From the NCBI RefSeq assembly GCF_965638725.1, contig NW_027472020.1, positions 186,001-250,000 of the forward strand: a DNA stretch of 64,000 nucleotides, in the 5' to 3' direction. A program made the translations under genes and the position numbers. The notes beneath the pieces were generated by a model. It searched no databases. It had not been told where the DNA came from and worked only from the letters and a program-made list of their open reading frames with translations. Shown piece by piece: positions 19,931 through 30,581 of the stretch. Origin of the DNA: Aptenodytes patagonicus (taxonomy: Eukaryota; Chordata; Aves; Sphenisciformes; Spheniscidae). Numbering within the stretch: the stretch's first letter is position 1; each line of letters begins with the position of its first letter.

Positions 19931-20505
19931 AGGGCGGGCCCTCAGCGCCTGACAGCGCAGGCTGCGGCAGGGGCTGGGCCGGGCCGCCGCCATGACAACC
20001 GCCCCCTCCCCCTGGAACGCTCCCCCACTTCAGCCCAGAGCCTTCCCCGGCCGGCACGGCGACAGCCAATCGGCTGCCGCCGCGGGAAGCGCCGCCAATC
20101 GGAGCCGGGCGTGCCCTGCCCAATCCCAGCGCCGCTCTCGGGAGGCCGGCAGAGAGGCGGGAAAGCCCTGAGGGGAGGGACCCGCCCCCGGCTGCGGCCC
20201 GTCCGGCCCGGGCCCGTGCGGCCCCCGCGGCTTCTGCCGGGCCCCTCCGCGTCCCCGGGGCAGCCGGGGGGAGGAAGGCCCTGGCGCTTCCCGGCCGGTG
20301 TCACCCCAAGGAGCGCGGGACCTCCCGCCACGCGGAGCAGCGAGGGAGGCGCCCGGTGCCCTCACGATGTCTGCGGCGGGGGGAGGTGAGGAAGCAAAGC
20401 GCGTCCGGGCTCGGCGCCCTCGGCTCAGCCTCAGGCCGCGACGGGAGCCGAGGGGCTCTTCCGCTGCTGGGAGCCGCCCGAGGCAGCTGCCAGGTACCTG
20501 CCTGA
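19931..20505 (+). promoter_or_regulatory. CpG-island promoter with three CCAAT boxes, unit 2
   Basis: Counterpart of 186-760, with no difference noticed. CCAAT boxes are at 20066, 20095 and 20120; the ATG of the orphan exon is at 20367 with its donor after 20385. It lies about 2.3 kb downstream of the polyadenylation signal of the unit 1 CCDC81-like copy. Confidence 0.7.
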
Positions 20506-21535
20506 GCTAGTTCGCCCGTTTGGGGCGGGAGGTGTCTGCTCTGGGACCCGCCTGGGACTCCCCCCAGGTACGGGGCGGCTTTGGCGGCCCTCATCTGAAA
20601 GGCGCACGTGTCCGGGGTGGCAGCCCGGGAGCCCTGCCCTGTCGAGACCCCAGGTAGCGTGCCTCCTCCAGGAGGAAGCTCCAACTGCATGCAGCCACCT
20701 GGGACTCCGGCTGGGCGGAAAGCGAAGGTGGTTTGCATCTGGTGGAAGGACCCCCCCGGGCCAGGCGGCTGTCTGGGACCGCTGCGAGGTAGCAGCAGCG
20801 CAGGTCGGTTTGCCTCATCCGGGAAGGAGCTGACCTCCCGCCTGTGCACCGGGAGGGAGCTCGTCCGTGGTGGTTCCTCCGGTGGTTTTGTGTCCTCGTG
20901 GGCGAAGCGCTCAGCCTCCGCGGCCGCAAAGTATTTCTAGTGGTGCCCGGCCTGGTTTCTCTGCGCAGAGACCTACCCCCGGTGCAGAGTCGCTGCCCAG
21001 TTGTCGTTGCCTCCACTGGCAGGCTGTGATTGTGGGAGGTCTGATGGCAGGTCGCTGACTGGGGGGCTGCAGGGCCCGCTGCCCAAGTTGGTTTTCGGTG
21101 GTGTATAGTTAGCTCCGTTTCAGAGGGACTCTGCGCAAAGGGGGACCCAAGTAGATTTGCGTCTGCGTGCGAGTCGCCTCGCTCCTGGGAAGCAGCTGAG
21201 GATTTCTCCCTGGTAGATCCCCAGTGCGGCTGTCCCCCCGGAGTGAAAATCTCATCCCAGGTGACAGCCCACTTGACTTGCCAGGCAGTTGCTGGAGCTA
21301 TTTTAAAATTTACACAGAAACTGCGTTCCCAGGTAGCAGCCTGGGACTCCTAGAAGGTACCTACCTGAAAAGTTTCTCTCCTGTTGCAAGAAGGACCATG
21401 GTTAGTAGTGGCTCAGGCTTCCTGCCAGGCTTCCTGGCCTGTCTTTTTGGCCACCTCAGGAGGGAGTAGAACTCTTGGGTTCTAGATTCCTCCAAGGTAG
21501 CTACCGGTGGAGTTTTGTGTATGCTGCAGTCAGGC
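20490..21535. repeat. Degenerate repeat-like block, unit 2
   Basis: Counterpart of the unit 1 block at 745-1790, with a handful of single-base differences. No gene recognised. Confidence 0.35.
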
Positions 21536-21537
21536 CC

Positions 21538-22862
21538 ATAGAATCATTGAATGGTTTGGGTTGGAAGGGACCTCTAAAGGTCGTCTAGGCCAACCCCCCT
21601 GCCGCGGGCAGGGACATCTTCAACTAGATCAGGTCGCTCAGAGCCCCGTCCAACCTGGCCTGGAATGTTTCCAGGGATGGGGCATCCACCCCCTCTCTGG
21701 GCAACCTGTGCCGGTGTTTCACCACCCTCAGCATAAAAAATTTCTTCCTTCTCTCTAGTCTGTATCTCCCCCCCTTTAGTTTCAAGCCGTTCCCCCTTGT
21801 CCTGTCGCAACAGGCCCTGCTGAAAAGTTTGCCGCCATCTTTTTCATAAGCCCCCTTGAAGTACTGACAGGCTGCAATAAGGTTTCCCTGAAGCCTTCTC
21901 TTCTCTAGGCTGAACAATGCTGGCTGTCTCGAATCACCTCCCTGCCCTCCATGTGCCTTAGCATAGCTTCCAGGAGGATCTGTTCCATGATCTTCCCAGG
22001 CACAGAGGTGAGGCTGACTGGCCTGTAGTTCCCCGGGCCTTCCTTTTTTCCCTTCTTAAAAATGGGGGTGATGTTTCCCGTTATCCAGTCAGTGGGAACT
22101 TCCCCGGACTGCCCCGGCTTCTCAAATACGATGGATAGTGGCTTAGCAACTTCATCCGCCAGTTCCTTCAGGACCCGCAGATGGATCTCATCGGGTCCCA
22201 TGGACTTGTGCACCTTCAGGTCCTTAGATGGTCTCAAACCTGATGTTCTCCCACAGTGGGCAGCTCTTCATTCTCCCAGTCCCTGCCTTTGCCTTCTGTG
22301 TCTTGGGCGGTGAGGCTCGAGCACTTGCCGGTGGAGACCGAGGCAAAAAAGTCATTGAGTACCTCCGCCTTCTCCGTATCCTGGGTAACCAGGTCTCCCG
22401 TTTCCTTCCGGAGAGGGCCCACATTTTCCCTCGTCTTCCTTCTGTCCCTGACATATCTATAGAACCTTTTCTTGTTGCCCTTGCCGTCCCCGGCCAGATT
22501 TAATTCTCTCAGGGCTTTAGCTTTCCTAACCTGGTCCCTGGCTGCTTGGACAATTTTGCCGTATTCCTCCCAGGCTCCCTGTCCTTGCTTCCACCCTCTG
22601 CAGGCTTCCTTTTTGTGTTTGAGTTTGTCCAGGAGCTCCTTGTTCATCCACGCAGGCCTCCTGGCGTTTTTGCCTGGCTTCCTCTTTGCTGGGATGCATT
22701 GCTCCTGAGCTTGAAGGAGGCGATCCTTGAATATCGCCCAGCTTTCTTGGGCCCCTCTTCCCTCCAGGGCTTTGTCCCATGGCACTCTACCAAGCAGATC
22801 CCTGAAGAGGCCAAAGTCTGCTCTGCTGAAGTCCCGGGTAGTGAGCTTGCTGTGCGCCCTCT
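21538..22862 (-). mobile_element. CR1 LINE, shortened by deletion, minus strand, unit 2
   Basis: Same insertion as 1793-3955, but its 5' part is removed by the 1158-base deletion that ends at TCT 22860-22862. This copy keeps two older states. Its 3' part has CACCACCCTC at 21720-21729, where units 1 and 4 carry the inverted form. The linker also has an open TAC codon near 22562, where the other three have TAG, so 183 codons stay open (22234-22785). Confidence 0.9.
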
Positions 22863-23630
22863 ATGCCATTTTTACGTAAACGCACCACATCTGCAAGAAG
22901 AAAATCATTATTTTTCATGTGGTCCAATTCTACTTAAACATACCAACTCTACAAGACTAAAATAGTTAGTATTTTTTTACACGCAGGCCATTTTCATTTA
23001 AACATACCACACTTTGGAGACGACCATAATTACTTTTATGGCTAAGCCCATTTAAAGGGGCAAAACGGACCTTGCCGGTGTCATCCCTAATTATTCTTCA
23101 TTTCCCAGCAAATCAGAAAAGGGACCAGTGGAATGGGATTCCCGAGTGCCTGAAATTCCTGTACTTTGCCCGCTTCCATAGAATACTGTCTTTCTTTTCA
23201 GAAGAAATGAAAAGAACTGTCTAAATGCAGGAGACTGTACTATAGGGAGCTGTAAAACGAGAGAACTGGAAAAATGGCAATAAGGGAAACAGCATGTTTC
23301 TCCTCGTGAGAGCTTTAGGTCGAGCGGAGCAGAGCTATTTGTCCTCCCTTAAAGAACAGAGAACTAAATAAAGGTACTCTAAATTAGAGGAGAACAAGGA
23401 ACTTGCAAGGCTCCACCCAGATCTCCTCAGCTATGCTTCGCTATGTCGATTTTGAGGCATGTTTGACAGTTACTGCCGCTAAATTACATGGTCTTAGGGG
23501 CAATAAGATGAAAGAAAAGATGCTGAAGGTGAGGTCCGTTGTAAATATGAGCAAATTCTGTTTTATTCCCCGTCTCTTCCAAACAAAACAATCCCATCTG
23601 AATAACAAAAGACTCTTCTCTCTTGTTTAG

Positions 23631-23780
<150 letters not shown>

Positions 23781-24224
23781 TAAGTGGGGTCCTTCCTTCC
23801 CCGTTCATAATGAATTCCTACTGAAGTCCCTGGGGTTTCCGTCGGCCTCCTAGAAAGGTTTTTCCCTGTTACAGCAATTTTTCTCTTAAAACTGGCGAGG
23901 GATGGAGAATACGCACACTGAGCATCGGCTCGCTGTGACGCCTCAAGGGCTCCGTTCCCCACGGTGCCGACTTTTTTGTCTTATCTAGAAACATAATTCA
24001 TATATCGATTTTGAAGCTCATTCTCATCATCCCTAGTGGTATTCAGCAAATACCTTCTGCTGGTGCTGGATATACGCAGAATCAGAGAGCACGTGCCGCA
24101 GAAACAGCTGGGCAAAACCTTTAAGCAGAGAAACAGAAAAGGGGGGAGAAAATAGGGGGTTTGATGCCCGTTTTGAGACGTTTGCAGGACACGGTGACTT
24201 ATTTTGGCCAAACAGATATGGCAG

Positions 24225-24262
<38 letters not shown>

Positions 24263-27200
24263 GGGGGTTTATAGCAGGTTGGTTTTTTTGTTTTTAAAAA
24301 AAGACATGTTTTTAGAGACGTGAGCCTTCATTGGTACCTGGTCAGAAGGGGCGATACGTGCCAAAGGCTGATCAATGCCTTAATGTTAAAGGTGAAGCCT
24401 AATATCTAAAAATGCTTGTCTTCCACTAAACCCCACTGACTTGTCAGCGTGTCATCCCGGCGTCTTTTTGAGTAATCTGAGACTTGATCCTGACAAAGCG
24501 CCTGTCAAAAAATAAGCAGCGCAAATCAGAAAGTAATTGGGCCACTACTTAATTTTGCTGTTGCTGATAGCAAGCAAAAATGTTTTTTTTTTTTTAAGTT
24601 TTGTGATCTAAATATCCTAAATAAAAATTCTAGTGCGTGCGTAGGTATAGGCCAGCAAACGTGAAGCAACAGCAGACGTGAAAATTAAGTAATAGGTGGC
24701 ATTGCCCTGAAGATTTTCACTTTAGGATCTTAATACACTCTTGACAAGGACTAAGTGATACATTTGTAAAAAAAAAGGGATTAATTTTTGACCCTTATTA
24801 TCTATTATGAATAGATAGGTAATAATGTTGCCTGTTACTAGTGGTAGCATGCTCGCGGCTGAGGAAATGGTAGTTTTACTGAGAAAAAAAGGCTTCAACA
24901 AGGAAACACTTTGGGAAAGGTTGACCCCGAGGGCTCGGCCGCTCTTTTGTTACTTTGCAGGTTTGTGAGAGACAAAACGACATGGGAAATACACAGGCAA
25001 TTTCTGTGGGGACCGGCACTGCTCGTCAGCCCCGCGCTGGACCAGGTGAAATAGCAGGAATAGAAGTATCAGAAAAGTTGGGGGAAGAAATGAGAAAATA
25101 CTAGAAACGGATGAAAATATTGGAAGAGATTTGAACTAAACTGTACTTTCTGGCTTTAATAGACCTAAACCAAAAGTGTGTCGTTCCAGGGTGCTGTAGC
25201 GGTGAAGGCTTACCTGCCGAATGCCCGCTGGTATGATTACCACACAGTGAGTAATTTTAAAAACTCTAGTATATTTATTTTTCCTACTATGGAAATGATT
25301 AGGAAAATTTCCATAGTATCCACCGTCACAGGTGTACGGCGTGCTGGGGTGGAGTGTGACTCCACCACCTCTGTTTTACCAACACGTGTCCAGTAGGAGT
25401 TTTTAGCGATGTAAAAAATTACATCTTGGCTAATTTGTTTGCTAATCACTTTGTGGTAATGTAATCCTGTTCAACATGACCAGTAAAAAGGTGGAATAAC
25501 AGCTGTAACTGAAGCGCTTCCATGTTTGCTTTTTTTGAACCCCTTCAAGGATGCATAGAACTTCTTTTCTAGGAATGATGGTGTGGAGGAAGACAAAAGT
25601 TTTAAACAATTTTTACGGCCTCAGGCTTTAAAAGTCACTCCGTTTATCAAGTGTTGTGTAATGGGTTTATATATGCAGAATTTCAGATTGTAATCTTGAA
25701 AACACGTAGTTCTGCATTAAAGAAGGATTGGCACTGACAACTTTCTTAGTATTTATGTATTCATAAACTTTCATTCTAAAAAAAAAGCTTAAAATGGAAA
25801 ATTCAACAAAGAGACCAAGTTTTATTTGGGTTTGGTTTGTTTTTTTTTTAATCATGAATAGGGTGAGTACCTTGGCTTTAGGGGACAATTCAGAAATTTA
25901 CCATCTCCTTTGGAAGATATCAACCTCCATATCCGAGGCGGCTACATCCTCCCTCAGCAAAGCCCTGCTAATACTACATTTTACAGGTATGACTACAATT
26001 TAATGTAACATTTTTTTGCTTTTTGGGGGCGATATTTAATTAGTGGCCTGGCAAATAAATCGCGTATTAGTGACACGGCGCCTGCATTTGTCTGGACTCC
26101 TTATTTTCAACCTGGGAAAAGCCCAATTTTCTGGTTTAATGTACACTGTGCTCGGAAGTATTTCCCATTTGGTATAAACATGAGCAGTCCTGAGAGAATC
26201 AGGAAGTATGGCAGCACGTCAACTTCATGGCAGGTTTTTCTCCTTTTTTGGTTTCCTCCTTTAACGGTAACGCTATGGATCGGGGAAGGCTGGTAACAGA
26301 GCTCAGTTAAGTTGTGTACAATGTCCGTAATAGAAGTGATATTGTATTACCTATGTTGAGAAAGATAAAATGCAATTAGCCCAGACAAATATTCTTTTTT
26401 TCCATAGCCGAAGAAACCCGTTGGCGCTCACCGTTGCTTTGAATGACAGTCAGCTTGCAGCAGGTCAGCTTTACTGGGATGACGGGGTGCGCATTGGTAA
26501 GTACAAAGTTTCTTGTTTCCACGCTAAATTAACTAATTCAGAGTCTACAATGCATAAACGTCGCCTCTCTCTAGCTCAGCGCATCGCTGACACGAACAGT
26601 TAATGTTGTATTTCAGGATTAGTCCGTAGTTGTGCAACACGGCGTAGGAAGCAGGAGCACAAACCAGAGAGAAAAAAAATTACAGTAAACCGGTTACACT
26701 TAACTAATTAAACTAAAATTACAGTAAAATGTAAAACAGTAACACCGCTAAAATGTAGAATGCTGGCACAGTAGTAACCTAATGTTGTTATTTAGAGAAT
26801 ATATATTTTGCATGAATTCAGCTGTGCCCTGGGCCTAGGACAAGGTATAGAATAAGGATTTGTTCTCAAACCTGTGGGGAACCTAACCACAGGTGAAGTG
26901 GGAAGCTTTAACTAATTTCCTCGATATTAATAAACTCAAATGGTCTTCAGATAAGACGTATCTAGCAGTCTCTTATCCTTTATGCCTGCAGTGTATTATC
27001 CTTGTAATAACGCTAAGCTGTCCCCTGAGATCATCGCAAGGAATGCACAAAATTGTGATTTATCTTTTTTTTAACATACCAACACATTGCAGGAAGTCCG
27101 CACGAGCTATACTACACGCAGCACAATTCTTCTATTTAACTTAAAAAAAGAAAAGGTGACCAGCAAATACATTTTACTTCATTCTTTCTTTTTAACAGAT

Positions 27201-27513
27201 GCGTATGAAGAGCGTGTATATCTGCTGACCTCATTTACTGCTAATCGGGTACGTCACGGTACCTCGCTGGTTTTGAGTACCCGGGGTGATTATTGTTGTA
27301 TGTTAACTAAGGTATTTTAATTTGGCATTTTTTTTTTAATGTTTCGATATCCCCACACGCTACTAACCCTTTGTGATGGACCAGCTCTTAGCCAGCGTTG
27401 TGAAAACCGTTGCAGGTCTCTCCCTGTTAATTTAAAAAAAAAAAAAAGTAATACAGGCAACATCACACCCCAGATGGATAAACGAATTTTGGAATAAATG
27501 GGGGCAAGTAAAT

Positions 27514-27713
27514 TTACTTCAGCAGGGCACCTCCCCGCACGTGTATTTATATTCAGTGGCTGGCCCAGCCTGAGACCTTCAAGACAGGCGTTGGTTCAGA
27601 TTTGGTCCCTGCACGTCGGTTTTCAGTAAGTGAGGAGGAGGTTTTAACATTAACTTCAAAAATTAACGTTAAGCAAAAAATCCCAGACATACCCGTTCAC
27701 AACTTCTCCTTCT
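27514..27713. other. 200-base block absent from unit 1, unit 2
   Basis: Present in units 2, 3 (44119-44318) and 4 (61890-62089) but missing from unit 1, where TAAATATATATATG bridges the site at 8908-8920. It contains TTAACATTAAC and TTAACGTTAAG close together. No transposon ends or target duplication could be seen, so a simple deletion in unit 1 is the easier explanation. Confidence 0.7.
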
Positions 27714-29129
27714 ATATATGAAGGAATTTAGGAGTGTTTTGTGTCCGGGCTGCGCTATAATGCCGTGAATATAGTTAAGTTGTATTGAGAACGAATTTAA
27801 GCTGGCTTCAGAGGGTATCTAGTTTAGCTTATCGCTGCGTTTCTTGTATATTCCTGCCGTTATAATTTCTCGTCGTTCTGAAAAACGCCAGTTTTTTTCA
27901 AAAAGGATTTGTAGAAAACGAAAGCGCGTATCAACGCAGAAAGGCAATAAGGCCAATATTTTGCCAGCGGTGTGTTCCGCATCATTTTTGCTCATCGTTC
28001 CCATGTAAATGAATACATTTCAGGCAAGCAGCCCGTGCGTATTTTACAGCCTTGCAGTTAAGCGTAGATATCCACGTAGGACACAAATGTACTTGGACAG
28101 ACTAGAAAGAAGTGACTGTACACAAAATCTACCCCATCTGGAATACAGTCACAGTTAGAGCCAGGAAAGTGCTTTCAAATGGTTTAGAAAGGTAGGGGCA
28201 GCGATCGCCAAAGATTTTGACTACGCATCCCCAGCAGTAAGAGTTTTTGAGCGCCTCCCCCCAACATACGCATCTTTATTTATAAATTATATACATATCT
28301 AGGTATAGAAAACAATTGTGCTACCTACTGTTATGTGCATCACAAAGCATACACAGAGACAGAAATTTAAAAAGGTGGGTAAAGGTGAAATAGATGCTAC
28401 GATAAAAATATTTTAACTTTTATTTATTAATAGTAATAAACCATTTTCTTCCCACACCCCAGTGGATTTGTTTTGCGCTCCACTGCACTAGAGGATGGTA
28501 TTTTCCGCTGCCATTATCAAATCTCCACGTTAGGAGCCCGAGGGAAAAGCAGAGAAAATCTAGTTGGGCAAAAATGGTTTAGTTTTCGTTAAGAGCTGTT
28601 AATTGTTTAAAGGTTGCAGCAGAACCTTTGAACAGAGGCTGGTGTGGAGTTATTGACTCCGTTTGTGACTCTTTTTTATCGTTGTTCTTAATTTTTATCA
28701 TTATTCTTCAACACAGAAGCTCGACCGTGGAGCAGTTGCTGTGTAAGAAAGTCAGCGATTAGTGGTGCTTGTTATAATGATTGGCATTTCCAGCGTGTCA
28801 GCTTTAAACTTTTTGTTTTAAGCCGTTGAATAGCTGGAATTAAATTAGACGGTGATTATACGGACTATGGGTTTAAAAGAAATGCTTTTTATATGGTAAT
28901 AAAAAAAAAAAGGTGTGTTGTTTCATTAGTTTTCCAGGTGGCCAAAATGTTGTTGTTTTATCCTCAGTGCTCCGATTTCTCATTTCTTTTGACTTTCTCA
29001 AGGAATTGGACGTAAACTGCTAAGGGAGAAAAGGGTTTTTCTGCTATTTGCAGTTGTAAGATTACATAGTAATCGCCCATTGTCCTGCTCTTACAGAAAG
29101 CTGGTAAGGAAAAGCGTAATTAGAGCGGT

Positions 29130-29790
29130 CTTAAATCGACCGATAATGAAGAACGCAATAAAATAACTGTATAATTACATTATATCTGTATAATTCTATC
29201 ACAGCGGAGCTGCGTGGGAGCGGCGCTGGGATCTGACCCAGCAAGTGCCATCTCTGGGCAACTTAAAGGATATTCTCTGCCCGGAGACCTGGTGGAATTG
29301 GGCACAACCTAAAGAAATTGTGAATCCGCTATCTGCCTAAACTCAAGTCAGCTGGTCCAAGAAATGCGCCCCGATTCACACTCCTATTTTGCTAGGTCTG
29401 GAACGACGAGTTTCGCAATCCATCGGAAGCATTTTTGCCGCTGTAAAAGGCGATTTAAAAAAGAAAAAAAAGGAGCAAAAGGAGCAAAACGCCTGCAGGA
29501 CCGGAGCGATAACCAGGGGACGCACAGAGATCTTGCCACTGAATTCAGTAGTTTGGGAAACTTCAGGGGATTACAGGAAAACGAGGGAAAAAAGGTCTGA
29601 ATTATGAAAACCATTGTTTTAATCCTTTCTTATGCTGCAGAATTCACATCAGGACAAATTTCTTTAATATTCAGCACCTCATTGGTAGCGGAGGAGTCTG
29701 CAAGAGATCTGCGAAGGCGGAGGAACGAGGAAGATCAAAGCCTCCAACGTTTGGAAAATGAAGAACGATAGAGAGATTCGTTTATTTATT
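29130..29790. other. 660-base block absent from unit 1, unit 2
   Basis: Unique sequence between AGAGCGGT and TTTAAATTGAAG, sites that are adjacent (apart from a T run) in unit 1 at 10330-10345. It contains an A-rich GAAAAAAAAGGAGCAAAAGG tract and small ORFs without known domains. No terminal repeats, RT or transposase was seen. It sits at the point where similarity to unit 1 drops sharply. Counterparts: 45738-46399 and 63506-64000. Confidence 0.65.
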
Positions 29791-30454
29791 TTTAAATTGA
29801 AGAGGAGGGAAAAATGGTAAGCCTCAAGTGGGCTGAAAAAAGCGTATTCGGACAAGAAACCGCCCAAGGATAAATCGCTAATTTATTTTTTCCTCTTCCT
29901 TCAGAATATTTGAGAGAGAAAGGTTTTGCGCCGTGGTTAGGCTGAGCCGAATAACGTGAAGTTTACCTGAATTAAAATTTTGGGGGTGACCTCAACCGTC
30001 CGGGCGGTGTCAGTATCGCAGAATGGTGAAGCGATCCGATCCCCTCGCGCTGCATCCCACGAGGGCCAAAACCGGGTAAGTCGACGGTTTACGGGCAAAT
30101 CCTGTCGTTGCCGTTAGTTCCGTGCTCTTAACCGCTTGGGGGTTCACCTCTTGGCTGTAATATAACTTGTATCTACGATTCTTTGGTTCTGTGAAGGGTC
30201 TGTTTGTGGCAGCTGGGGTAAAATAAGGATTTTTGCCCAACATGGGACGGCCGAGCGTATCCCGCCGGGGCTGATCGACAAGAGCACGCAGTTTCCATCT
30301 GCGCTCTCTGCCGGTTCGAGGAGAATGCGCAGGATTACGGGGCTGGGCCAGCGCGGCCGTACGTCGGCTGGACGGTGTGCACGGAGGAAGGAGCTGGCGG
30401 CAGCCCTGGTCACGGCGAGCGGCAGGTCACTGGCGTGTCACAGTGGGCGGCAGA

Positions 30455-30581
30455 GCCAGCGGCGGCCACGTCACCGTGGTGTCACACTGGTTCTGTGACA
30501 CGGCCGCGCAGGGCTACAAAAGGGGCCGCCGGGACGGTGGGTCCTGCACCCTGGAGGAGCGTCCATAGGACGAAGGCAGGG
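30455..30581 (+). promoter_or_regulatory. TATA-like core promoter of CCDC81-like gene, unit 2
   Basis: TACAAAAGG at 30515-30523 lies about 60 bases before the ATG at 30582, at a sensible distance for a TATA-type promoter with a short leader. A CGTCAC half-CRE is at 30469-30474 and further TGTCAC/TGACAC motifs surround it. Function is inferred from position only. Confidence 0.55.

Noticed and set aside
29364-29614. Small ORFs in the 660-base block
   Set aside because: Lysine-rich products come from A-rich sequence; no homology recognised and no splice context.
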